Shown one piece after another: positions 20,117 through 33,464 of a stretch of DNA of 40,404 nt. Below the pieces are notes generated by a model. It was given only the letters and a program-made list of their open reading frames with translations. It was not told where the DNA came from and searched no databases. The stretch lies in contig JALMLS010000198.1 in NCBI GenBank assembly GCA_038496445.1, forward strand, positions 1 through 40,404. The letters run 5' to 3'. Source of the DNA: Trichosphaerium sp. ATCC 40318. Taxonomy: Eukaryota; Discosea; Flabellinia; Trichosidae. The translations under genes were made by a program, and so were the position numbers. The first letter of the stretch is position 1. Every line of letters begins with the position of its first letter.

Positions 20117-22021
20117 ATGTTGTACACGGCCATAATTTTCTCTGTATGCGCTATTGTATTCGTGTATTGGCTGTTTCAACGTAAAACGGATATTCCAGGA
20201 CCAAAAGGATATCCTCTTATTGGTAGCTTATTAGATGTAATAAAATCACCTGAAAACCGACTTGATTTATTCGAAGAGGCACGTTTAAAAAAACAATTTT
20301 CAATCAAAACCCACGTGATATTTTGTTTTTGACATTTTATGTTAGTGGCGGCAAAAATATGGAGATGTTTATCAAGTTAGCGTGTTTGGAAAGAAAATGG
20401 TGTTCATTTCTGATTTTGAAGATATGAGGACTGTACTGAAGCATAAAAATATCTTTATATCAGACATAGTGTCAAACCCAAGAGCAGTGGAGGTTCGGCT
20501 TGAAAGTATCTTTTTTTTTTTTTTTGGTTTTTTGGTTTTTACCACGCACGTGCTTTTGATCTGAATCGATACTAGTCACTTAAGCTTGATCTTTCTTTGG
20601 GGCTTCAAAAGGGTCATAATTGGAAGGTGATGAGAAAGTTGGTAGCCCCTGGTTTTACGAATAAATACTTGAGATCCAAGTTTGATGGGATTTTGCATGT
20701 GCTTGCATCACAGACATATGAACTTGAGAGCTTTGCAAAGAGCGGTGAATGTATAGTTGATCCTTATAAGTTTACATCAAGAATGACTCTGGGGGTTATA
20801 TCTCAATTACTTTTTAAGATAGACAAGTTTGAAGGTAAGCTCTTTTTCACAATATTTATTATTTTGAAAATCTCAAAAAAAAAAAACAGATGAACAGAAA
20901 GAGCGTCAGTTGCTTGATGCTTTTGGAGCATTATTGGTTGTTCTTGTAAGAAGAGACTCGTTTGCTTTCGATTATTGGAAAATACCTTTCTTGGTGCCAA
21001 AGGTACCAATATTAAACGGCTTTTTGGAACAGTTCTCTGACATCTTGAAAACAAGGAGGAAGAAGCCTTTATGCATTCAATGGACAATGTTGTCATTCCT
21101 TTCATTAAGCAAGTCATGGAGAAAGCAGAAAATAACCTAAAGGTTCCTGGGTATAAACCTCAAAATATAGTAGAGGTACTACTCGAAATACAACATCAGA
21201 AGCTGACAAATCTTTCACAGGAAATGTTAGTTGAAAAAGATGGAGAAATATGGACTTCTGAAAGCATTTTGTCTAATATTCTTGGTATCTATCTTGCAGG
21301 AGTTGAAACAACTGCTTCTGTAATGGTTTCTGTGATGTATGTTTTGTGCAAATATCCTGAGTTTCAGGACATCATCTACAACGAGGTTGAACCAATGATG
21401 AAGAAAGAAAATCCTGATTTCGCTGATTTTATGAATAACACAAAACTCCTGAACTTTGTGAAAGAAGTACTTCGTTTATACGGACCTATACTCTTATTAT
21501 TCAGAAAACCGATAAAACCATATAAATTACAATCAAAACATGGGAGTACGACTTATAAACTTTTGCCAAAAATTCTCTTTTTTTTCTTACCTTATATTTT
21601 TTAACACGTGGGTTTTTCTTTAGCGTTTGAGATACCTGCAGGCGCTAATGTAATTCTTAATACTCAATCTGGTTACCAAGATGAAACTAACTATGTGGAT
21701 GCAAAGATTTTCAACCCAGATAGATACAATACCCCAGGTAAGATAACAACCTCATTGCATTTCGTTTTTTTCAAAAAAGACAGAAACAGAAATCTAACCT
21801 TGTTAGGAGTCACTCCGTACTTTGGGTTTGGCGGTGTTCCCCGTATTTGTCCAGGGCAACATCTGGCTATTATAGAGTTAGCAATACTATCTGCAGTGAT
21901 GTGTTATCACTTCCGTATATCACCTGCACCTGGATGCATTCTAGAAGACGTAAAGTTTGTTTCAAAGCCTGCAGTAAGATGCAAAGGTCTTTCAGTGCAA
22001 CTATCAATGCGTCAAGTATAA
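20117..22021 (+). CDS. Cytochrome P450, eight exons
   Basis: Exons 20117-20314, 20346-20492, 20585-20834, 20890-21002, 21056-21175, 21221-21545, 21624-21737 and 21807-22021 give 493 aa, a normal P450 length. An N-terminal hydrophobic anchor (residues 1-21) precedes the proline-rich hinge 'IPGPKGYPLIG', so the enzyme should sit in the ER membrane. Other landmarks are the I-helix A-G-V-E-T-T (302-307), the K-helix E358-x-x-R361, an 'FNPDRY' segment, and the heme-binding loop F-G-F-G-G-V-P-R-I-C with Cys437 as the ligand. It would use O2 and a reductase partner to oxidise a lipid-like substrate; the substrate is unknown. The first intron is only 31 nt. The donor at 20493 is the least certain. 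Fully open, unlike its copy at 37982. Confidence 0.88.
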
Positions 22022-22531
22022 AAATACATATAGCTAACAATGTATTAATAAAACATACACAAAAGGGGTACTGCCCAAATGAAGTTAATGGGTTGGTGAT
22101 AATAATCCTGAAATTAGGTAGAAAACAATTAAAAAAGTTATTCACATTGAGTACGAGGAGAAACTGAGTCATTGTCTTTTCTCTGTTGTGATCAATAGTT
22201 AAAGACTAGCTTGGTAGAGATATGTGATGCAGTCAAAGTAGAGTCTTCGAATCTATTTAAAACGCGTTTCAAAGCTACATAGTGTGACGAGTAGCCAAGT
22301 TCAAGGATTTAACATTAACTGACCACTGAATAGAATTAACGATAGTACGATCCACTCTTACGGGTGCTACACGCAAAAAAATACATCCTACGTAAGTTAG
22401 AACCCCCGAAATGGTCAGATTTTTAAACAAGATTTACATAGCATAATATCACGTGATAATCATACAAAACAACTAAACACACACGAAATACGCGTCGACA
22501 CACATTGAAATTTCGATAAAAATACAAAACA
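22022..22531. other. P450 3' end and F-box/LRR promoter
   Basis: Contains AATAAA near 22047 for the P450 and CACGTG at 22450-22455, 77 bp before the next ATG. No gene. Confidence 0.45.
22450..22455. promoter_or_regulatory. CACGTG before the F-box/LRR gene
   Basis: CACGTG in 'atcacgtgataat', 77 bp upstream of ATG 22532. It is kept in the right arm at 37588-37593, where a second CACGTG (37558-37563) is also present but is changed in this arm. Confidence 0.55.
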
Positions 22532-23749
22532 ATGCAATCTGTAGACACCCTCATACACCTTCCAATAGAACTATTAGTGCGTATTCTCAGCTACAATCTA
22601 GACTTAGATATGGACTCTATATCATGTGTTTGTCGTTTGTTGTCGATTATTGCCGATCAACACATCCAATACATCTCAACGCGTTACATAAGGTTAAAAA
22701 CAAAGACAGACGTTTACAGACTTTTACTGTACCCACGATTACTCACAAAGGCAAGAATAACATGCTACCCGTCCATATCGAACAGAAGACTATTAAAACT
22801 ATCAGGTGTACGTAATATAGCTTTAAGGAGAGCTAGTAGAATCACAGATAAAGGTCTATTTGCACTCTCGGGAGTACATTGCATAGATTTATCCGGTTGT
22901 CATTCTATCACAGGTGAAGGTTTTAAAGCGTTATCTGGAGTACATACAATAAAACTAAGTGACTGTTGTCGTATCACAGATGAAGGTTTATCCTATCTGT
23001 CTGGAGTTTATTATATTGACTTGTCGGATACCTTTGTTACTGACAAAGGAATTCAAGCGTTACAAGGTGTTCACACAATAAACTTGTCAATGTGCTCAAG
23101 AATAACCGATAAGGGAATATCTTATCTATCAGGTGTTCATACTATAAGTCTCAAGTATACAAAGGTAGGTGATGTTGGGATCAAATCACTTTCTGGTGTA
23201 CATGCCATTGATTTAGAAGACTGTGAGAATATTACAGATGAAGGTATTAAGTCATTGGCTGGTGTTCATACAATTAACTTACAGTACACTCATGCTACTG
23301 ATGATAGTATTAAATGTCTTTCTGGTGTTTATAGTATAAAGTTAAGTGAAACAGAAGTAACAGATGAAGGTTTAAAATCGCTCTCTGGCGTTCACACTAT
23401 TTGGTTGGTAGATTGTAAAAATATCACAAATCTTGGTGTTAGAGCTTTAGCTGGTGCTCATACAATTAATCTTCAGTATTGTCATCAAATAACTGACTCT
23501 GGTATTGTACCTCTTGCTGGTGTACATACTATAGGATTATCAGCAACCAATGTTACAGATAGAGGTGTAAAAGCTCTTGTTGGTGCTCATACTATTTATT
23601 TAGGTCAAACAAAAGTCACCAATGAAGGTGTTGAAGCACTTGCAAAAGAAGCTGATACAATATCATTACATAATTGTCGTGGAGTAAATGCACTTGGTGT
23701 TAGAGTTATATCTAAGGCTTTTTTACAAAGAAGATTGGTAGGGTTGTAA
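22532..23749 (+). CDS. F-box/LRR protein, 405 aa
   Basis: Single exon. An F-box occupies residues about 6-45 ('LIHLPIELLVRILSYNLDLD' and 'CVCRLLSIIA'). Then about 13-14 very regular LRRs of 21-24 residues follow, with the signature (L/A)-(S/A)-G-V-H-T-I-x-L-S-x-C-x-x-I-T-D-x-G-(I/L). They should fold as a curved solenoid. F-box proteins dock on SKP1 and bring substrates to SCF ubiquitin ligases; the substrate is unknown. Repeats with a G-V-H-T signature are also met in giant-virus and protist proteins. AATAAA lies 40 bp after the stop. It is one of several paralogues here and has an inverted copy with a frameshift at 36295-37511. Confidence 0.88.
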   Translation: MQSVDTLIHLPIELLVRILSYNLDLDMDSISCVCRLLSIIADQHIQYISTRYIRLKTKTDVYRLLLYPRLLTKARITCYPSISNRRLLKLSGVRNIALRRASRITDKGLFALSGVHCIDLSGCHSITGEGFKALSGVHTIKLSDCCRITDEGLSYLSGVYYIDLSDTFVTDKGIQALQGVHTINLSMCSRITDKGISYLSGVHTISLKYTKVGDVGIKSLSGVHAIDLEDCENITDEGIKSLAGVHTINLQYTHATDDSIKCLSGVYSIKLSETEVTDEGLKSLSGVHTIWLVDCKNITNLGVRALAGAHTINLQYCHQITDSGIVPLAGVHTIGLSATNVTDRGVKALVGAHTIYLGQTKVTNEGVEALAKEADTISLHNCRGVNALGVRVISKAFLQRRLVGL

Positions 23750-24103
23750 GCGAAAAGACATTTTCAAACACCTTAGTCAGTGTTCTATTAATAAAAATAC
23801 TTCAATGTTAATCCACCTGTCACTGGCCGCTCAAACTTTTTTCCAACCTCACGTACAACATTTGTAGGAGCTTAAATTCACCAGGGCAATATGTGTGTGC
23901 CTCGTATACAGGACTTGAAGTCTCCACTGTTTGTTGATTAGGCACTCTTGTTTTATTTTCTAATGACATTGATTCGATTCATTACAAACACAAAAACGGT
24001 TGACAGCAGCATTGACTTATGCATTCATTCCTTGCTATTGAGGAACTAGGTGTGGAAACACTGTAAATAGTATCGATTTATTTTGACGCCTTATCTTGTT
24101 TTT
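23750..24103. other. Convergent 3' regions
   Basis: Spacer between two convergent genes, with AATAAA near 23789 for the F-box/LRR gene. No gene seen. Confidence 0.45.
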
Positions 24104-24616
24104 TTAATGCAACCACGTGCGTTTTCTATTCTTATCAATAATGTATGCTTTTTCAATTGTACCATCTTCATTCCAATACTCGGATTTACCTATTTCCTTA
24201 CCCTCTTTGTATGTCTTTTTCATGTACACCTTACCACTAGCGTACCATTTAGTACAATCCCCTTCTAATACATTATTGTTGTAGCAACAAACTTCATAGA
24301 GTTGCCCGTTTTGATACCATTTCCTTGATACGCCACTTCTTTGTCCGTTTTTAAACCCAAGTTCGCTCTTTTTGGTTCCATTCTTATACCATTGTGTACA
24401 TAGACCATCACGTACGCCCATAGTAAAAGATTGTACTTCTACAAGCTGTTGAAAGGCCCACTTTTTAAAAACACCGTTTTTTACCAAATCGTATGAGAAT
24501 CTAGATGTCGTTGCTGTTTGCTTGCATAGTAGTGGCCAAACTACAAAAACAGAGTTATCAATAGATGTAATAATATAGTGAAGTTCAGTGGGTATACCCA
24601 AAAGCGACGAAGCCAT
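24104..24616 (-). CDS. F-box-like/MORN-repeat protein, 170 aa
   Basis: Single exon, ATG at 24616. Residues 6-40 ('LGIPTELHYIITSIDNSVFV' and 'WPLLCKQ') look like a degenerate F-box. From about residue 70 there are four to five MORN-type units (W-Y-x-N-G, W-Y-Q-N-G-Q-L-Y, W-Y-A-S-G-K-V-Y) of 22-24 residues. Automatic annotation often labels such repeats as 'YwqK family antitoxin', which is only a repeat-based name. F-box plus MORN proteins are common in giant DNA viruses such as pandoraviruses. Likely an adaptor protein; partners unknown. The inverted copy at 35425 is frameshifted. Confidence 0.8.
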   Translation of the reverse strand: MASSLLGIPTELHYIITSIDNSVFVVWPLLCKQTATTSRFSYDLVKNGVFKKWAFQQLVEVQSFTMGVRDGLCTQWYKNGTKKSELGFKNGQRSGVSRKWYQNGQLYEVCCYNNNVLEGDCTKWYASGKVYMKKTYKEGKEIGKSEYWNEDGTIEKAYIIDKNRKRTWLH

Positions 24617-25397
24617 TACACTAAGTTTGTTGGCCTGCTACGCCAATTTCAAATAAAACTATTGGTATAGGTTAAGTTCGTATAGTGGTTAAGATAGTGT
24701 AAACTTGTGACAGTATAAAGAAGTATTTTACTGGCGTTTGATAAGTGAGAGGTAGTTGTTTAAGTACGGTAGTATCGTAAAACAACATCAGTAGTTCTAT
24801 ACAAGGGCAGATTACGATTCAAAAGTTTTTGTGTTGATTGAATGTTTCAATTGATTTATGTAATTTGTTGTATATGTACAAGAGATAACTCCAAATTAAT
24901 AAATGGGAAGGGTCTCTGGCTACGTGATCCAGGGGATCGAAGTTGAGTGAGACGTATTCTCTCCAATTTGGTATTGTAGATCAACAAGAACGCGTGAATC
25001 TAAGGTCTGCAATTGTTGGCTGATGGCAAGCATAAGTTTAGTATCACAAGCTTCAAGGTAGCTAGATCGTAATCACATCGGCAAACTTGTTACCATAAGG
25101 CTAGCTTTCTCTTAAAGTCCAACTTTTTACGTCGTCCAACAGCCGATCTCAATTTCTAGTTTCTCAAAGCTTGCAAATGTTTATCAGACGTAGTTCACCA
25201 TCATGGTGGTTACATTAGAATTCGTATCACGTGTTATTCTCATATTGCCGGGGAGCTCGCTACTAAAGAACACCAAAATAGTGTTATACACACAGCCCTA
25301 CAGATAAAGATCTACATATCTACAGTTGACCACAGTGGTTTTCATAAGGTCGCTGGCTTAACTATCGTCGTATTTTTTTTCTTTCTAAACAACAATA
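24617..25397. other. Divergent promoter region, arm end at about 25310
   Basis: Lies between the minus-strand MORN gene and the plus-strand ankyrin gene. It holds CACGTG at 25228-25233 and the end of the inverted-repeat arm near 25310. No gene seen. Confidence 0.45.
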
Positions 25398-26500
25398 ATG
25401 CTTATGCCTAAATCAGAACTACACAAAGCTGTACTGGCAAATGATATTGAAACAGTTGAAAAATTACTTCAAGAAGGCGCAAACCCAAATGAAACTATTA
25501 TTTATTCTAGAGGACCAAAGTACAACAACAACTCATCTCCTCATAAACATACAATTAACTGATTTTTAAAAATTACAGATACACGCTCATACATGTTGCG
25601 TTACGCACAGACGAACAAGTCAATTGCCAGGAAGCGATACCAAACATAGAAATAATTTCGATGCTCCTCAAATACAATGCAGACGTCAATGGCCTTTATG
25701 TTTATGATAAAAGGAACCGACAAAAAAGAACAGCAGCTTTACAAGAGATCTTGTCTCTGACGCTTGAAAACCCTTCCGAGTACTATGACCTTTTGAAGCT
25801 TGGTCTATCAAAAGGTGGTGATGTAAATACTTCAGAGACAATAAATAGAGCAGGAAGTTATGGCCATTTCACAAAAACATTGCTTACAAAAGCAGTTGAT
25901 AATCCTGTTATCCTCCAAATGCTACTCGAGACACCTGGCACTGATCCTGATGCCTATAATTTTACAAAAGATTGTTTCTTTGACACACAATTTACAACAT
26001 TACATCTCTTGCTTCAACAAAAAACAGATTTCAATGAGCTCTCAATGCTGTTATTACTTCACCATGGAGCTGATGTTAACAAGAAAAGAATTTCCAATGG
26101 TTATCGTGATTGCACAATATATGCTTCAGCCACACCTTTGCATTTGGCTATTAAATCAAAAGATGTTAGAAGAGTTTTGATTCTTCGTATGTTCAATGCA
26201 GATGTAACAATACCGTTCTCTTCTGGGGATCAAACATTAACTTGTATGCAAATGATTGATAAGTACATGTATACAAATTCGGAAGCAAAGGAATTGATGA
26301 TATTGGCGTTAAATCAGAGATGGCATCCAAGATTACATCAATATTTTCCAAAGTTTTTTAGAGATCAAGTTTTTTACCTTATGCTCTGTATCAAACGTCT
26401 TGAACCTTATCTACCACCTGAACTAGTACAATATATAATATGTAAGGTTGTCAATGGAGAGTTTTTTGTACCAGAACTTATTACCGACCTTGAATTCTAG
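25398..26500 (+). CDS. Ankyrin-repeat protein with F-box-like C terminus, two exons
   Basis: Exon 1 (25398-25519) and exon 2 (25579-26500) are joined by a 59-nt intron that begins GTACAA and ends TTACAG; together they give 347 aa. Ankyrin-like segments are seen at residues 5-35 ('ELHKAVLANDIETVEKLLQE'), around 40-75, and at 195-265 ('HHGADVN', 'TPLHLAIKSKD'). The last 45 residues contain 'LEPYLPPELVQYIICKV', which resembles an F-box or the C-terminal PRANC-type F-box of viral ankyrin proteins. That would make it another SCF adaptor, but this part is inference. Its promoter lies partly in the inverted-repeat arm. AATAAA lies about 18 bp after the stop. Confidence 0.8.
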
Positions 26501-27833
26501 TTTCAATGTTGACTAATGAAATAAACACGTTTTCTTTCACAACTAGTATACTAATTTTGTTCTATAAATAAATACCACATGTTGTTGTTTAAATACCAGA
26601 TTACGTTTTTGTCAATCTTTTTTGCATTGTAAAAGTGGGACATGTGTAACATTGCTCATACTATTGAGCTTTTAGATACCAAGTCAGATTGTTGATTATA
26701 CAAACACCCAATCAAAATTGTTCTTGATACGCTGTACTACCTTGTTACTGTGGTTAACGCTATTGAGAATGAGTTCGAGTAAAGAATTTATGTTGCAGTG
26801 AATGTGCAAAGATATTTGCAAAGGTCTACCGAACCGCCGACGTAAATAGAGTTGGACTTGTTGTGACAATGACATTTTCAAAAATTCGTTTTGGTTGTTA
26901 GGTCTCTCACAATACACAAAGCCTTTTTGTGGCTCGAGGTTTTTCATAACAATGAAACAGTATTAATAACCCAATATACATTGCACCACAATTTGTCTAT
27001 ACCCTGTAACTGAAATGTTCGTGAAGACTACGAAAAGTTAGTTGAAAAATGACATTTAAAGACGTTTCTAAAACAAATTGGTGAAAAGGTTTCTCGGCAA
27101 GTGCCTGCTGATAAAAATGCTCATAAACAAAACAATTTGTGCACTAGAAAATGCTATTAAACTTTCCTCCACTTTTTGGCACCTCTTTCGGCATAACTAG
27201 ACCGTTTTCTAAGTTGTCACCCACGTGATAAAACAAAACAAATGAAAAGCCTGTTAAACAGCGTAATAGCATCAATGAACGAATTTCCACGCGTCGTAAA
27301 ATTACTACCGCATCCCAGTGCACGGTTTTACGGATTTTCCCATTCATTTTGTAAAAGCTCTTTGAACTCTAAAACAAACATCGTGTGTGGTTTTTCTAGC
27401 GTCGTGATAGTTTAAAAATACGACTGAATAGATTTTTGATGTAGTTTTTACGTACGAAGTTTCTTCTTTGGTAAAACTAGATTTACCTCTCCTGTACGAT
27501 CGCGAAAGCACATCTAACAGGTACGTTACGCACATAACAGTTATAATATAAAACGAGATAACCGTTTATCCCCGTTCTGTACAAAAAGCTTTTCGGACCT
27601 TTTTTTTCTAAAACAACTCCTTCTTATCCCTAGCATTTGCTGTGGGTGTTATTTGAAAGGAAAAGTTCTTTTATTCTTTAACAACAAGGCCCACCTTTCG
27701 TTAAAAGATTAACGCGAAAATTAACGTCAACTTTTACGTGTATCACGTTACTACAATTATCTTGGCCTTTCGGCTTTGTTTTAAAAAAAAGCGAGTTAAT
27801 CTAACTTGTCAACCTTCTAACGCTCTAAAGGTC
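26501..27833. other. Spacer; one doubtful minus-strand ORF
   Basis: An 83-aa minus-strand frame (26947-26696) begins 'MKNLEPQKGFVYCERPNNQN' and has a Leu-rich end. It is faintly like T5orf172/GIY-YIG-type domains (G-F-V-Y-C start), but too short and unsure to call. CACGTG occurs at 27222-27227. The 27340-27830 part is the probable leader and promoter of the fumarate reductase. No other gene was seen. Confidence 0.3.
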
Positions 27834-30346
<2,513 letters not shown>

Positions 30347-30639
30347 AACCAAGCTATCTCTCTACCTCTACTTGTTTATTAATCAAAAAAAAACTACAAC
30401 ATCAGGAGAGCCCAACTGTAAACCTCCATTAAATCCATCAACAAACCAACCCTTTCTTTTCACACCCTTAGCTAGCTGTTTTTTTTTCCTTGATTTTTCT
30501 TACTTTTTTTTTTTGGTTTCTCGAAAATTTGATTTCTCTCTGTTGGTGCACTTCGTTATTGAAAAACAATTGTTCCCCTCCTTAAATCTATAATCTCTCT
30601 ACCGTTGTTGGTCTATGTGCTCAAAATTTTTATGGTTAG
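30347..30639. other. Short spacer between fumarate reductase and acyl-CoA oxidase
   Basis: T-rich, 293 bp. It contains only two ATGs (30614 and 30632), both out of frame with the acyl-CoA oxidase. The last bases before 30640 (ttatggttag) look like a 3' splice site. Confidence 0.5.
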
Positions 30640-33464
30640 GAAGCTGCAGCGGCGCTTGCAGAAAAAACTGAGCCAAAAAAACCAGAAGGAGGTTCTCAGT
30701 TTGTGGATTTTTCGAAACCAAACAATCCAATATCTCTCAAACCTGTTGGTGTTGCTAAGCCTGGAACAGTTGAAGGTCCTCTATGCGGTGGTACTGCTGA
30801 TGAGTTACCAAACGAGCGTAAAAAGGCTACATTCGATATTGAAACAATGACGAATATTTTGGACGGTGGTCCTAAAAAAACAGCCAGAAGACGTTGGGTA
30901 TTGGCTCCAAGTGAAGACCATGGTCAATTTGAGAACCGTTATTACTGGGATAGACCAGAAATGATGAGTCAGCATATTAAAGGATTCATTGAGATTCACA
31001 AGCAGTTTGCTTTTAAATACTTGCCTACACGTGAGGAGATATCATGGATGACTGAAAACACTATCATGAGTGGTACATTGATGAATCACTACGGATTGTA
31101 CGTTTTGATGAAAAAGAAGTTCTCTTTGACTGGTGTCTTTCAATTTTTGTGAACAACAGATTTTTTGTTTTTGTGTTTTTTCAGAAGCTGACGGATATCT
31201 TTTTCTCTTTTAGGTTCTTACCTACAATATCTGGAATGGCAAGCCCAGATCAAGTTGCTGAATGGATACCTCAAATCATTACTATGCAAATCATCGGTGC
31301 TTACGCACAGACAGGTTCGTTTTATTTCTTGTTTTTTTTCAATAAAAACTCCTTTGATATTCTTGGATGCGTTGCTTCATTGGTACTTACTGTTTTTTTC
31401 AAAAAGAGCTTGGACATGGTTCTAACGTCAGAGGTCTACGTACAATGGCTACTTATGACAAGGAGACAAAGACATTCATTATGAATACACCTACTTTACG
31501 TTCTATTAAATGGTGGCCTGGTACTCTTGGAAAAGTAGCAACACATGCTGTTGTATACGCACAACTCATCATTGATGGTAAAGAATATGGTGTACATGTG
31601 TTCTTTATGCAAATACGTGATGAAAACCACAGACCTCTTCCTGGTATTGAACTAGGTGATTTGGGACCAAAACTTGGAGATGGTGCTAATGATACTGGTT
31701 TTATGAGACTTGATAATGTCAGGTATGTCTCTCTTTTGATAGTTTGTATTAATTGTTGGCTTTTCTTGTAGGATACCTTTGTTTAACATGTTGGCTCGTC
31801 ATCAACAAGTTACACCTGAAGGAGAGTATGTTAAGTCTGATAAGAAGAAAGATCCAAAGATGCACTATGCTACTATGATGTTCACTAGAGGTACCATGGT
31901 ACGTGGTGCTGGTGGTTCTCTAGCTAGAGCTGTATGCATAGCAACACGCTACAGTTGTGTACGAAGGTAAGTATCTCGCTAAACAAAAGCAAAAACTTTG
32001 TTATTGACCAAAACGTTCAGACAAGGATTCGTCGATACTGATCAAGGTGTTCCTTACAAATCACCAGAAATGAAGATTATTGACTACCAAGTACAAAGGT
32101 ATGTATTTTATCTAAATTAGCTTCACCAGTACTTTGTGCTGCGTGTTCGATGTTAATTTTTTTTTCTTACTTTTTTCTTTTTTAGGTACCGTCTCTTCAA
32201 GCAAATGGCTCTTGCGTATGCCATTAAGTTCTCTGGTAAATGGATGATACAAAGTTTCGCTGCTCTAGAAGGATCAAGCACCGCTACATCAATCATTTCA
32301 GACACGAAAGCGCTTAAAGAAGTAGCAGCTACCTCAGCTGGATTAAAAGGTTTATGTACCTTCCTTGTTGCTCAAGGTACGGCCTTTGAAATTTCTGTAT
32401 TCCTTCTGATGAACGATTAATAACTTGTTCAATAGGCATAGAAGACTGCAGAAAATGTTGTGGCGGTAATGGTTATCTCCTAAACTCAGGAGTTGCTGCA
32501 CTTGCCGGAGATTATGTTTGGCAAACAACTGCTGAAGGAGATTGGATTCTTCTCATGCTCTTGACAGCCAGGTTCTTGCTCAAGACACTTGGTAAGGTCC
32601 AACAAGGTAATAAGGTAACTGGACCTTGCGCCTACATGGCACCAGCAGGAGGTATGATTTCATCAAACAAACAACTTGCCAAAGACTTGTTTTGCTAATT
32701 TTTTACCAAGCGTCCAATTTTGATATTCGTTCTGCTGCTCCTAGAGCGCCTACTTGCGTAGAGGACTTTCTTGATCCTAAATTTTTGCTTGCTTGGTTCC
32801 ACTACAGGTCCCTTTGTATTATTGTCGATGTTGAGAATAGATTCAAGAGGATGCTTGGAGAAGGAAAGAGTTATGCTGAAGTTTGGAATGCTAATTCTAT
32901 CGAGTTGATAAATGCAACAAAATCTCATTGTCTTGCTTTTATGCTGTCCAACTTCATCGATGAGATTCAGGATATCTCTGATGCTAAGTCAAGCCAAGCT
33001 TTGCATAAGGTTTGTGCGTTATTTGGTACTACCAGGATACTTGATGATAACTGGACAGGCTTATTTGATGCTAAAGGGTACGTTGTTTTTTGTTGGTTTT
33101 ATTTCGTTTTTTTTTGTATTCCTCACGTGCTGATTGGTTTTTTTTCCAGTTTCGGTTTCTGTAAGCAAGCTGTTAGACAGCTTCTTGATGATTTAAGACC
33201 TGACGCCATATCTCTAACTGATGCTTGGGATATTCCTGACCGTGTATTGAACTCTACATTGGGTAGAAAAGACGGTACGAATGAAAAATACTTTTTAATC
33301 AACTAGCTGATTTCTCATGTTCAGGAAACGTCTATGAAGCGCTCTGGGAGGCTACAAAGAAAGCTCCATTTAACCAAAGAGATCCTTTTGTTGGTTTCAA
33401 AGAGTCTCTAGCACCTCACTTGGATAAAGAGTTCTTGAAGCGCCATAACAAATCAAATCTTTAA
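30640..33464 (+). CDS. Acyl-CoA oxidase, ten exons, start codon not found
   Basis: Exons 30640-31097, 31214-31314, 31407-31722, 31772-31966, 32021-32098, 32186-32376, 32436-32651, 32711-33077, 33150-33274 and 33325-33464 give 728 residues ending in TAA. Signature blocks are 'AYAQTELGHGSNVRGL', 'GAYAQ' region FAD contacts, 'GPKLGDGANDTGFMRLDNVRIP' (split by an intron), and 'YKSPEMKIIDYQVQRYRLF'. The enzyme oxidises acyl-CoA to 2-trans-enoyl-CoA with FAD and makes H2O2, the first step of peroxisomal beta-oxidation. The C terminus is Ser-Asn-Leu, a possible weak PTS1. No in-frame ATG exists before 30847, although conserved-looking sequence starts at 30640. Confidence 0.88.

Larger units (their letters stand above)
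19605..25310 (+). repeat. Left arm of a large inverted duplication
   Basis: Matches the reverse complement of 35055-40404 almost throughout, including introns and intergenic DNA, with scattered substitutions and small indels. The homology ends near 'cagccctacagataaa' (about 25290-25308, and 35055-35075 in the other arm). The outer end is not reached, because the right copy runs off the window within the tail of the 18797 gene. The spacer is about 9.7 kb. Confidence 0.9.

Noticed and set aside
21003-21055. Frameshift in the P450 at its middle, in both copies
   Set aside because: A 53-nt GT..AG intron (GTACCA...ACAAG) removes the out-of-frame stretch and joins the exons in phase 0; the indel difference between copies falls inside it.
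22200-22270. tRNA-like A box (tagcttggtagag) and B box (cttcgaatct)
   Set aside because: No acceptor, D or T stems can be paired, and the copy in the other arm changes the spacing.
24104-24616. Toxin-antitoxin (YwqK antitoxin) gene
   Set aside because: This label comes from MORN-type repeats only; the gene is in a eukaryotic context with an F-box-like N terminus and no toxin partner.
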